From assembly GCA_029782365.1 (NCBI GenBank), contig JAKOUW010000120.1:62001-126000 (forward strand): a stretch of DNA of 64,000 nt, read 5' to 3'. Made by a program: the position numbers and the translations under genes. Every line of letters starts with the position of its first letter. The stretch's first letter is position 1. Below are positions 45,974 to 53,826 of this stretch, in pieces. A model generated the notes under the pieces. The model did not search any database, was not told the DNA's origin, and saw only the letters and a list, made by a program, of their open reading frames with translations. The stretch is from Chloroflexota bacterium (GTDB lineage: Bacteria; Chloroflexota; Anaerolineae; Anaerolineales; UBA4823).

Positions 45974-46004
45974 GATTATTCCGAATTTAACATTTCGGGT
46001 ATCC
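45974..46004. repeat. Dispersed hairpin repeat, copy 3 (degenerate)
   Basis: Contains the core CCGAATTTAACATTTCGGG with imperfect outer arms. Same orientation as copy 2, 253 bases away. Confidence 0.6.
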
Positions 46005-46226
46005 GTTCAGTTGGGTAGGAACCCATTTTGACAAGTAACAAAGAGTCCGGTTATGGTGTCATCTGGCTTCGCCTCTACTTTCGGTCCCTTTGACCGAATA
46101 AGCCGGTCAAAATGACCATTATTTAAAATTCCCCCGCCAAAAATCGGCCGGGAGGCAAGGGGTGGGGTTCTTAGCCCCAATTGAGGAAAAATTTGTTAAT
46201 CATGAACATTTGCGCAAATTGTGCTG
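46005..46226. other. Non-coding spacer between two hairpin repeats
   Basis: A 222-base stretch between divergent operons. It includes CATTTTGAC/GTCAAAATG inverted pairs (around 46023-46031 and 46107-46115) and C-rich then G-rich tracts (46132-46170) like those in the spacer after folD. No coding frame is convincing. It may be a decayed mobile or repeat element bounded by hairpin copies. Confidence 0.45.
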
Positions 46227-46263
46227 ATGATAAATCCCGAATTTAACATTCGGGATTTATCAT
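46227..46263. repeat. Dispersed hairpin repeat, copy 2
   Basis: A perfect 15-bp inverted repeat (46227-46241 with 46249-46263), loop TTTAACA. The core is that of copies 1 and 3 with one base fewer. It lies upstream of a promoter between divergent genes, where a terminator is not expected. Confidence 0.75.
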
Positions 46264-46279
46264 GTTTTTGATTTTGTAG

Positions 46280-46290
46280 TTGTCAGACAA
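46280..46290. promoter_or_regulatory. GntR-type operator, site 1
   Basis: TTGTCAGACAA is a perfect palindrome with the GT-N3-AC core seen in many GntR-family (FadR-type) operators. It directly abuts the -35 hexamer. Confidence 0.68.
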
Positions 46291-46319
46291 TTGACGGAAT
46301 GCAGTTTTTTTGCTAAACT
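46291..46319 (+). promoter_or_regulatory. Promoter of the purine-utilisation island
   Basis: TTGACG and TAAACT with a 17-base spacer, 47 bases upstream of the first ATG. It is bracketed by two copies of a GntR-type operator. Confidence 0.75.
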
Positions 46320-46323
46320 TAGA

Positions 46324-46334
46324 TTGTCAGACAT
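46324..46334. promoter_or_regulatory. GntR-type operator, site 2
   Basis: TTGTCAGACAT repeats 10 of 11 bases of site 1, 44 bases downstream (about four helical turns), covering the expected transcription start. Binding here would block initiation. Confidence 0.66.
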
Positions 46335-46366
46335 CATGAATTTCCCACTTCGATCCGGAGGAGCGT

Positions 46367-47755
46367 ATGACTACCCAGTTGGTCCGGCATGCTGCTTTAT
46401 TAGTCACAATGGACGCGCAGCGCCGAGAGATTGCTGACGGCGGCTTGTTTATACGGGATGGCTTTATCGAATTAATTGGACCTACTGCTTCTCTACCCAC
46501 TCAGGCTGATCAAACCCTTGATCTTTCCGGGCATATTGTTTTACCGGGTTTGATCAATACTCACCATCATTTTTACCAGACCCTCACGCGGGCGGTGCCT
46601 GCTGCCCAGGATGCCAATTTATTTAACTGGCTTAAAACCCTTTACCCGATCTGGGCGCGCTTGACCCCCGAAGATATCTTCATTTCAACCCAACTGGCCC
46701 TGGCGGAGTTGGCGCTCTCAGGCTGCACCACGGCTTCCGATCACCTGTATATCTTCCCCAATGGCTGCCGGTTGGATGATGAAATACAGGCAGGGCGGGA
46801 AATTGGTATGCGCCTGCACGCTTCGCGCGGTTCGATGAGCCTGGGTGAAAGTAAAGGCGGACTGCCGCCGGACAATTGTGTTGAAGAAGAAGATGTCATT
46901 CTGCACGATTCCCAGCGTCTGATCGAATCTTTTCACGATCCCAATCCCGGCGCCATGACACAGGTTGTACTGGCACCTTGTTCCCCTTTTTCGGTCACGC
47001 CTGACCTGATGCGCCAATCGGCAGCCCTGGCGCGTGAATACGGTGTTCACTTGCACACCCACCTGGCGGAAACGCAGGATGAAGAAGCCTTTTGCCTGGA
47101 AAAATTCGGACACCGCCCGGTTGCTTATATGGATTTGCTAAATTGGGTTGGGAAGGATGTGTGGTTTGCCCATTCGGTGCATGTGAACTCGGAAGAAATC
47201 GATTTTTACGCTCAAACCGGGTGTGGTGTCGCCCACTGCCCCACATCGAATATGCGCCTGGCTTCAGGCATCCCGCCAATACTCGAGATGCTATCGGCCG
47301 GCGTGCGCGTCGGCCTGGGGGTGGATGGCTCCGCCAGCAATGATGGATCTAATTTATTGGCCGAAGTCCGCCAGGCGATGCTGCTGGCGAGAGTGCGTGC
47401 CGGTCTGAAAGGCGCTTCGTTATCAGGCCAAAGCGCGCCACCCCTGATGACAGCCCGCCAGGCTTTGGAAATTGCGACACGCGGCAGCGCCAGCGTTCTC
47501 GGGCGCAGCGATCTGGGTTCCCTTGAGGTTGGAAAATGCGCTGATTACTTCGCACTGCGCCTTGACCATCTTGAGTTCGCTGGCGGTCTCCATGATCCAG
47601 TCGCTGCAGTTGCTTTTTGCGCCCCCGTGCGCGCCGATTGCACGGTGATTGGCGGTCGCGTGGTGGTGAAGGAAGGTCAGATTCAAACGATTGATCTGCC
47701 GCGCTTGATCGAGAAACACAACTTTGCCGCCCGCCGCCTGTTGGCGGGCAGCTAA
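46367..47755 (+). CDS. 8-oxoguanine deaminase-like amidohydrolase
   Basis: A 462-residue metal-dependent amidohydrolase: metal ligands HHH at 66-68 (GLINTHHHFYQTL), HTHLAET, WFAHSVH and GLGVDGSASNDGSN. The stretch SRGSMSLGESKGGLPPDN and the following acidic segment are typical of 8-oxoguanine deaminases and relatives (hydroxyatrazine hydrolases, SsnA). It likely deaminates an oxidised or substituted purine, feeding purine catabolism. First gene of the island; GGAGGAG is 5 bases upstream of the ATG. Confidence 0.85.
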   Translation: MTTQLVRHAALLVTMDAQRREIADGGLFIRDGFIELIGPTASLPTQADQTLDLSGHIVLPGLINTHHHFYQTLTRAVPAAQDANLFNWLKTLYPIWARLTPEDIFISTQLALAELALSGCTTASDHLYIFPNGCRLDDEIQAGREIGMRLHASRGSMSLGESKGGLPPDNCVEEEDVILHDSQRLIESFHDPNPGAMTQVVLAPCSPFSVTPDLMRQSAALAREYGVHLHTHLAETQDEEAFCLEKFGHRPVAYMDLLNWVGKDVWFAHSVHVNSEEIDFYAQTGCGVAHCPTSNMRLASGIPPILEMLSAGVRVGLGVDGSASNDGSNLLAEVRQAMLLARVRAGLKGASLSGQSAPPLMTARQALEIATRGSASVLGRSDLGSLEVGKCADYFALRLDHLEFAGGLHDPVAAVAFCAPVRADCTVIGGRVVVKEGQIQTIDLPRLIEKHNFAARRLLAGS

Positions 47756-47769
47756 GAAAGGATAACTGC

Positions 47770-49554
47770 ATGCCTGATATGTTTGACTCGCGGGTGCTGG
47801 TGGATGTTGCCATGGGGCGCATGCCTGCCGACCTGGTGATCCAAAATGGTCGCTGGGTTTCGGTCCAATCGGGCGAGATTATCCCACACACCGACATCGC
47901 CGTGAAGGCCGGCCGCATCGCCTTCGTGGGACCGAATGCCGGGCATACGCTCGGATCCAATACGACGGTCATCGACGCCTGCGGCCGTTACCTGTGCCCA
48001 GGGTTGTTGGATGCCCATATGCATATCGAATCCGGCATGCTGACTGTCACCGAATTTGCCCGCGCTGTGATTCCGCATGGGACAACCGGTATGTTTGTCG
48101 ATCCGCATGAGATTGCCAACATATTTGGATTGAAGGGCGTCCGCCTGATGGTTGACGAAGCGGCTGTCCAACCGGTGCACGTTTGGGTCCAGATGCCCTC
48201 CTGTGTGCCTTCAGCGCCGGGCATGGAAACGCCAGGCGCCACGCTGGGACCAGAAGAAGTTGCTGAAGCCATGACCTGGCCGGGTATCATTGGGCTGGGT
48301 GAGATGATGAATTTCCCTGGTGTCTTTTCTTCCGACGCCAAATTGCACGCTGAGATGGCCGCTACTCGCCAGGCTGGCAAAGTGATCGGCGGCCACTACG
48401 CCTCGCCAGACTTGGGTTTGCCTTTCCATGGATACGCAGCCGGTGGTCCGCAGGACGACCATGAAGGCACACGCCTGGAAGACGCTGTGGCCCGTGTGCG
48501 CCAGGGGATGAAAGCGATGCTGCGCTTTGGTTCGGCCTGGCATGATGTGGCCGCCCAGGTGCGCGCAATCACCGAATTTGGTCTCGACCCGCGTGGTTTT
48601 ATGCTTTGCACAGATGACTCGCATTGTGCCACCCTGGTCAACGAAGGTCATGTGAACCGGGCGGTGCGCGTGGCAATCCACCAGGGCTTGCGGCCAATGA
48701 CCGCCATACAGATGGCGACCCTTAACACTGCTGAATATTTCGGCGTCTCGCGCGATGTCGGCATGATCGCTCCTGGTCGCTGCGCAGATATTTTGATCTT
48801 GCCAGATCTGATCGAAATGAAAGCGGATGTGGTGATTGCTCAAGGAGTGCCGGTGGCTGAGCAGGGGCGTATGCTGGTCGATTTGCCCCCCTATGCTTAC
48901 CCGGCCTGGGCTTTGCAGTCGGTGCATCTCAAGCGCCCCCTGCAAGGCGCTGATTTCGTGTTACCAGCCCCGCCAGGCGCCAAGCGTGTGACCGCCAATG
49001 TGATCGGAATTATCGAAAACCAGGCACCCACACGCCATCTGCGCATTGAATTGGATTGTGTGGATGGCCTAGTTAGCGCAGATATGCAGCAAGATGTCGC
49101 CAAAATTGCCCTGGTTGAACGCCACCAGGCCAGCGGACGAATTCAGGTTGGCCTGGTGCATGGTTTTGGATTCAACAAGCCTTGCGCAGTTGCCACCACA
49201 GTTGCTCACGACTCGCACCACATGATTGTCACCGGTACAAATGACGATGATATGGCGGTGGCTGCGAATGAACTGGCGCGCGTGGGCGGAGGCCAGGTAG
49301 CTGTGAGCCAGGGAAGGGTATTAGGTGTGGTCGAGCTTCCCATTGCAGGCTTGATGTCAAACCAGCCTGCCAGCCAGGTTGCCCAGGCTGCCGCCAGCGT
49401 GCTGACAGGCTTTGAAGCTTGCGGATGCCAATTAAACAACCCGAATATGCAGCTCAGCCTTACTGCTCTGGTCGTCATCCCTGAACTGCGTCTCTCCGAC
49501 CTGGGGTTGGTGGATGTCACTCGTTTTGAGTTCATTTCAGTGTTGGAGGCATGA
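47770..49554 (+). CDS. ade: Adenine deaminase
   Basis: A 594-residue Ade-type amidohydrolase that converts adenine to hypoxanthine and ammonia. Motifs: GLLDAHMHIESGML, GTTGMFVDPHEIANIFG, MPSCVPSAPGMET, GLGEMMNFPGV, the DDSH near residue 283 (LCTDDSHCA), and the C-terminal GGGQVAVSQG with ASVLTGFEACGC. Length fits bacterial adenine deaminase. It begins 14 bases after the preceding stop. Confidence 0.95.
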   Translation: MPDMFDSRVLVDVAMGRMPADLVIQNGRWVSVQSGEIIPHTDIAVKAGRIAFVGPNAGHTLGSNTTVIDACGRYLCPGLLDAHMHIESGMLTVTEFARAVIPHGTTGMFVDPHEIANIFGLKGVRLMVDEAAVQPVHVWVQMPSCVPSAPGMETPGATLGPEEVAEAMTWPGIIGLGEMMNFPGVFSSDAKLHAEMAATRQAGKVIGGHYASPDLGLPFHGYAAGGPQDDHEGTRLEDAVARVRQGMKAMLRFGSAWHDVAAQVRAITEFGLDPRGFMLCTDDSHCATLVNEGHVNRAVRVAIHQGLRPMTAIQMATLNTAEYFGVSRDVGMIAPGRCADILILPDLIEMKADVVIAQGVPVAEQGRMLVDLPPYAYPAWALQSVHLKRPLQGADFVLPAPPGAKRVTANVIGIIENQAPTRHLRIELDCVDGLVSADMQQDVAKIALVERHQASGRIQVGLVHGFGFNKPCAVATTVAHDSHHMIVTGTNDDDMAVAANELARVGGGQVAVSQGRVLGVVELPIAGLMSNQPASQVAQAAASVLTGFEACGCQLNNPNMQLSLTALVVIPELRLSDLGLVDVTRFEFISVLEA

Positions 49555-49558
49555 ATTC

Positions 49559-50308
49559 ATGAAACGTCAATATTCGACTTCTCAACGACTCCACGAGAGC
49601 TTGGGCCGGTTAATCGCCTCAAAACAGCCTGGAGATCGATTGGAATCTGAACCTGTGCTGGCACAGCATTTAGGTGTTTCACGCGCTACCCTGCGCGAGG
49701 CCATGCGCACCTTTGAAACCCAAGGCCTCATCCACCGCCGCCAGGGAGATGGCACGTTTGTGTCTCGCCCGTCGCAGGTGATTGAGTCTGGTCTGGAAGT
49801 GCTGGAATCCATCGATACCCTGGCAAAACGCATCGGTTTACCAGTCGCAGTAGGCTCTCGCAAAATCACAAGCCGAGAAGGTGCGGCAGACGAACTGGCT
49901 GCGCTCCAGCTCCCGCCTGGCAGTAAGGTGCAGCAGATTGCGCGTGTCATCCTGGCTGAGGGCCAGCCCGCCGCCTATTTGATCGATATCTTGCCTGACA
50001 AAACTCTGAGCGGCGAGGAGCTGGACGAGAATTTTGAAGGTTCTGTTCTGGATTTGCTGCTCAAACGTCATGATATTGCTTTGGATGTCTCGAAGTGCGA
50101 GATCAACGCTGTCAATGCCAGCGCAGAGATTGCTCGTGCCATGAATATCCAGCGCGGTGACGTGCTGCTGCGCTTTGAGGCTTACCTGTATGATCGAGCG
50201 AACCGCGTGGTCGATTACTCGTTCAGCTATTTTATCCCTGGTCATTTTCGTTTCCATGTCGTCCGGCGCGTCGGCAAGCTCGAACCGGTCGAAATCAATC
50301 TTCCATAA
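49559..50308 (+). CDS. GntR-family transcriptional regulator (UTRA domain)
   Basis: A 249-residue regulator: N-terminal winged helix (RLIASKQPGDRLESEPVLAQ, SRATLREAMRTFETQGLI, RRQGDGTFVSRP) and a C-terminal UTRA/HutC-type effector domain (about residues 85-245). It lies inside the purine island, 4 bases after ade, and probably controls it through the paired TTGTCAGACA sites around the island promoter. The effector may be a purine or breakdown product. The ATG at 49559 has GGAGG 9 bases upstream. Confidence 0.9.
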   Translation: MKRQYSTSQRLHESLGRLIASKQPGDRLESEPVLAQHLGVSRATLREAMRTFETQGLIHRRQGDGTFVSRPSQVIESGLEVLESIDTLAKRIGLPVAVGSRKITSREGAADELAALQLPPGSKVQQIARVILAEGQPAAYLIDILPDKTLSGEELDENFEGSVLDLLLKRHDIALDVSKCEINAVNASAEIARAMNIQRGDVLLRFEAYLYDRANRVVDYSFSYFIPGHFRFHVVRRVGKLEPVEINLP

Positions 50309-50309
50309 C

Positions 50310-50323
50310 GGCAGGATCCTGCC
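50310..50323. repeat. Perfect palindrome after gntR gene
   Basis: GGCAGGATCCTGCC, a 14-base perfect palindrome directly after the regulator stop and 24 bases before the YgeY start. It could be a small hairpin or a binding site; it does not match the TTGTCAGACA operators. Confidence 0.35.
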
Positions 50324-50346
50324 AGCCAACTTTAATAGGAGAGAAT

Positions 50347-51558
50347 ATGCTCGAAACAAATACACTTGTTCAACAAATCCAGGCGCGCGTCAATGCCTCT
50401 CGCCCGGAGATCATCCAATTTATGCGCGATATCTGCGCTATTCCCAGCATGGATTCGCAGCTCAAGGCCGTTGGCGAACGCATCGCCAAGGAAATGCAAA
50501 AACTCGGTTATGATGAAGTGCGTTTTGATCAGATGGGCAACATCTTTGGGCGAATTGGCTCCGGCAAGCGCGTGCTGGTTTACGATTCGCACATCGATAC
50601 TGTCGGTATCGGCGATCCCAGCGCCTGGGAGTGGGATCCTTTTATCGGAAAAGTCGAAGACGGAGTGCTGTACGCGCGTGGTGCATGCGATGAAAAAGGT
50701 TCAACTCCCGGTATGGTGTACGGCCTGGCGATCGCGCGCGACCTGGGCGTGCTGGAAGGCTGGACAGTTTATTATTTTGGCAACATGGAAGAGTGGTGCG
50801 ACGGCATCGCCCCCAACACGTTTGTCGAAGTCGATCCCAAAGTGCGCCCCGATTTCGTTGTCATTGGTGAGCCGACAAAGATGAATGTTTACCGGGGGCA
50901 TAAAGGCCGCCTGGAGATGCGCGTCGTAGCCAAGGGCCGCAGCGCCCATGCAGCCAGCAATCACCTGGGCGACAACGCAATCTATAAACTGCTGCCGATA
51001 ATTGCTGGCATCCGCGACCTGGAACCACAGCTTGGCGACCACCCATTTTTGGGCCATGGCAAAATCACTGTTTCCGATATGCATGTCAAGACGCCGTCTA
51101 TCAATGCGGTACCCGATGAAGCGGTTATTTTCATCGACCGGCGCATGACCTTTGGTGAAACCAAGGAACAGGTTGTGGCCCAGGTGTGCGCCTTAATTCC
51201 CGAGCAGTATAAAGACTCGGTGGTTGTTGAAGAGCTCTTCTATGATGAGCCATCCTATACCGGTTTCGTTTTCCCGGTGGATAAATATTTCCCGGCCTGG
51301 GCTTTCGAAGAAGCCCATCCGCTGGTGCAGGCTGGCGTTAATGCTCGCCGCCTGATCGGTCTGCCTGACGGGCCGACCGGCAAATGGAATTTCTCCACCA
51401 ACGGCATTTACTGGGCAGGCAAGGCGGGTATTCCGTCCATCGGCTTTGGCCCAGGTGATGAGGAAACTGCGCATACCACGGGCGATTCGGTCAACCTGAA
51501 CGATATGGTGAAAGCCACCGAATTCTACGCACTGCTACCAAAATTGATCGCTGCATAA
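50347..51558 (+). CDS. ygeY: YgeY-family M20 metallohydrolase
   Basis: A 403-residue M20 peptidase/deacylase-type enzyme with metal-binding motifs VYDSHIDTVG, GACDEKGS, NMEEWCDG and a C-terminal TTGDSVNL. The YgeY subfamily (first noted near selenium-dependent hydrolases) belongs to the anaerobic purine-degradation gene set of E. coli (ygeX-ygeY-hyuA-yqeA-ssnA-ygfK). It probably opens or trims a ureido or amide intermediate. GGAGAG precedes the ATG. Confidence 0.9.
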   Translation: MLETNTLVQQIQARVNASRPEIIQFMRDICAIPSMDSQLKAVGERIAKEMQKLGYDEVRFDQMGNIFGRIGSGKRVLVYDSHIDTVGIGDPSAWEWDPFIGKVEDGVLYARGACDEKGSTPGMVYGLAIARDLGVLEGWTVYYFGNMEEWCDGIAPNTFVEVDPKVRPDFVVIGEPTKMNVYRGHKGRLEMRVVAKGRSAHAASNHLGDNAIYKLLPIIAGIRDLEPQLGDHPFLGHGKITVSDMHVKTPSINAVPDEAVIFIDRRMTFGETKEQVVAQVCALIPEQYKDSVVVEELFYDEPSYTGFVFPVDKYFPAWAFEEAHPLVQAGVNARRLIGLPDGPTGKWNFSTNGIYWAGKAGIPSIGFGPGDEETAHTTGDSVNLNDMVKATEFYALLPKLIAA

Positions 51559-51594
51559 ACGATATTTCATTGAACGAAAGAAAAGGAGACAAAA

Positions 51595-52575
51595 ATGCAA
51601 ACCAATTTTCGGGGTCGTGATTTTATCGGCGACCTGGATTTCTCGAAAGAAGAAGTCGAAACTGTTCTGGATGTGGCCTGGGATCTAAAACGCAAGCGCG
51701 CCCTGGGCGAGCCGCATGCTTTATTGCGAGACAAAGTCTTAGCTATGCTATTCTTTTTCACCAGCACGCGCACGCGCGGTTCATTTGAAGCGGGCATGGC
51801 CCAGCTCGGAGGGCACGCGGCTTTTATCGATTCTGAGACAACCCAGATCTCACACGGCGATACCGCTAAGGAAATCGGCGAGATTTTCGGGCGCTATTTT
51901 GATGGCATTTCTATTCGCCAGTGCGATTGGGATTTTGGCAACAAATACATCAATGATGTTGCGCGCGCCTCGCGCGTGCCGGTTTTGAATATGCAGTGCG
52001 ATGTTTATCATCCTTTCCAATGTCTGGCAGATTTGATGACAATTATGGAAAAGAAAGGCCGTGATCTGCGCAAGAAGAAGGTTGTCGTCTCCTGGGCGTA
52101 TGCCGCTTCCTACAGCAAGCCGATCTCGGTACCCCAGTCGCTCATCCTGCAGATGACCCGTTTTGGCTGCGATGTGGTCCTGGCGCACCCGCCTGAGTTC
52201 AAACTGATGCCCGAAATCATGGAGCAGGCGCGCGAAAACGCCCGCAAGTACCATGTTGGTTTCGACGTAACCGATAACATGGACGAAGCTTTTAAGGATG
52301 CCGATGTGGTTTATCCGAAATCCTGGGGACCCCTGTTGACCACCACGGGTAAAGAGGAAGGCAAGGCGTTGATCGACAAATACAAATCATGGATCACTGA
52401 CGAACGGCGGATGGCGTTAACCAAGGAAGACAGCATTTATATGCACTGTCTGCCAGCCGACCGCGGCCTTGAAGTGACCGACGGCGTGATCGACGGGGCG
52501 CACAGCGTCGTGTACGACGAAGCCGAAAACCGCCTGCACGCTCAAAAAGCAGTCATGGCGTTGACGATGAGTTGA
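51595..52575 (+). CDS. ygeW: YgeW-type carbamoyltransferase
   Basis: A 326-residue member of the aspartate/ornithine carbamoyltransferase family, with the carbamoyl-phosphate loop FFTSTRTRGSFEAG, the VYHPFQCLADLMT segment and HCLPADRG. The knotted subgroup containing YgeW has a similar pattern and uncertain substrate. It is shorter than E. coli YgeW. Next to YgeY and carbamate kinase, it likely phosphorolyses a carbamoylated (ureido) intermediate to carbamoyl phosphate. AAGGAGA precedes the ATG. Confidence 0.86.
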   Translation: MQTNFRGRDFIGDLDFSKEEVETVLDVAWDLKRKRALGEPHALLRDKVLAMLFFFTSTRTRGSFEAGMAQLGGHAAFIDSETTQISHGDTAKEIGEIFGRYFDGISIRQCDWDFGNKYINDVARASRVPVLNMQCDVYHPFQCLADLMTIMEKKGRDLRKKKVVVSWAYAASYSKPISVPQSLILQMTRFGCDVVLAHPPEFKLMPEIMEQARENARKYHVGFDVTDNMDEAFKDADVVYPKSWGPLLTTTGKEEGKALIDKYKSWITDERRMALTKEDSIYMHCLPADRGLEVTDGVIDGAHSVVYDEAENRLHAQKAVMALTMS

Positions 52576-52585
52576 TTTATTTCCG

Positions 52586-52617
52586 CCCGGTTGAGCCAGG
52601 CGCCTGGTTCAACCGGG
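52586..52617 (+). terminator. Hairpin between ygeW and carbamate kinase gene
   Basis: A 15-bp inverted repeat (52586-52600 with 52603-52617, one G-T pair) followed by CTTCTTTTT. It may act as a partial terminator or processing site within the island. Confidence 0.7.
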
Positions 52618-52648
52618 GGTCTTCTTTTTCGCGACAAGGAGATATTGA

Positions 52649-53614
52649 ATGGCCGAGACGCAGAAGAAAATTGCAGTCGTTGCCATTGGCGGCAACTCGC
52701 TAATTGCGGATGATAAACATGTCACCGTCGAAGATCAGTACCAGGCAGCCCGGCAGACTACCTTCCACATCGCTGATATGATCGAAAGTGGGTGGTCTGT
52801 TGCAATCGGGCATGGCAATGGGCCACAGGTTGGTTTTATTTTGCGCCGCTCAGAGATCGCTCATAAATATGAAGGCATGCACGAAGTGCCCCTGGATGTG
52901 TGCGGCGCAGACTCGCAAGGGGCGATTGGTTACGCCCTGCAGCAAAATTTGCAAAATGAGCTATACCATCGCGGCATCAAAACCAATGTGGTAACGTGCG
53001 TGACACAAACCCTGGTTGATCTGGGCGATTCGGCCTTCAAGAATCCGACCAAGCCGATCGGCGGGTTTATGGACGAAGCGGATGCCATGCGGCGAAAGAA
53101 TGAAATGGGGTGGAACGTGGTGGAAGATGCCGGCCGCGGGTGGCGAAGGGTTGTAGCCTCGCCTCAACCCAAGGAAATCGTTGAACTCGACACTATCAAA
53201 ACTTTGCTAAGCGTCGGCATCTGCGTCATTTGCGTCGGCGGGGGAGGCATCCCTGTCGCAGATGTTGGCGAGGGCGTTTACCAGGGCGTTGCTGCCGTGA
53301 TTGATAAAGACCTGGCCTCCAGCCTGCTGGCCCGCGAATTAAAAGCTGATCTTTTTCTGATTTCGACAGCCGTCGAAAAGGTCGCCATCAATTATGGCAA
53401 ACCAAACCAACAGTGGCTGGACCGCATGACGCTTGCCCAGGCAAAGCAGTACCTGGCTGAAGGCATCCATTTTGCCAAAGGCTCTATGGCGCCGAAAATC
53501 CAGGCTATTGTTCAATTCCTGGAAGCAGGTGGGAAGACAGCCTTGATCACCAATCCCCAAAATATTGGGCGTGCAATGCGCGGCGAAACCGGCACCTGGA
53601 TTGTGAATGAGTAA
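52649..53614 (+). CDS. arcC: Carbamate kinase
   Basis: A 321-residue carbamate kinase (ArcC/YqeA type): VVAIGGNSLI, GHGNGPQVGFILRRSE, PLDVCGADSQGAIGY, CVGGGGIPV, AVIDKDLASSLLA and GSMAPKIQA. It converts carbamoyl phosphate and ADP into ATP, CO2 and ammonia. In this island it would harvest energy from the YgeW product, as in purine-fermenting pathways. Confidence 0.95.
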   Translation: MAETQKKIAVVAIGGNSLIADDKHVTVEDQYQAARQTTFHIADMIESGWSVAIGHGNGPQVGFILRRSEIAHKYEGMHEVPLDVCGADSQGAIGYALQQNLQNELYHRGIKTNVVTCVTQTLVDLGDSAFKNPTKPIGGFMDEADAMRRKNEMGWNVVEDAGRGWRRVVASPQPKEIVELDTIKTLLSVGICVICVGGGGIPVADVGEGVYQGVAAVIDKDLASSLLARELKADLFLISTAVEKVAINYGKPNQQWLDRMTLAQAKQYLAEGIHFAKGSMAPKIQAIVQFLEAGGKTALITNPQNIGRAMRGETGTWIVNE

Positions 53615-53729
53615 ACAAAATCAGGAAAGAAATCACCTTAAAATTACCCATTCGTGTATGGACAACTCGTTCAACTCAGTGTATCCTTAAAAAGCTATGT
53701 TTATGGTCAAATGGGTTGCACACCAGGCT

Positions 53730-53758
53730 CAAGTCGTCACATGGCGCCGTACGACTTG
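53730..53758 (+). promoter_or_regulatory. Hairpin in the leader of the nucleoside-transporter operon
   Basis: CAAGTCGT (53730-53737) and ACGACTTG (53751-53758) form an 8-bp stem with a 13-base loop. It is followed by a weaker GC-rich fold and AAGGTTTTTC (53785-53794). This may be a structured 5' leader of the BMP gene. It does not match the purine riboswitch core. Confidence 0.4.
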
Positions 53759-53826
53759 CTGCAGGAAAACAACCCTTCGACTGCAAGGTTTTTCAATCTC
53801 AAATCTCACTAAGGAGGATCGTTTCA

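Noticed and set aside
46005..46226. Complete mobile element between the two hairpin copies
   Set aside because: The copies are in direct orientation and one is degenerate; there is no coding sequence and no clear target-site duplication, so only a repeat-bounded spacer is claimed.
48211..48945. Minus-strand open frame (244 codons) inside ade
   Set aside because: His-rich antisense translation of a well-supported adenine deaminase; no independent signal.
53615..53826. Purine riboswitch ahead of the BMP transporter
   Set aside because: The conserved TATA/loop-loop core of guanine/adenine riboswitches is not present, so only an unspecified structured leader is reported.
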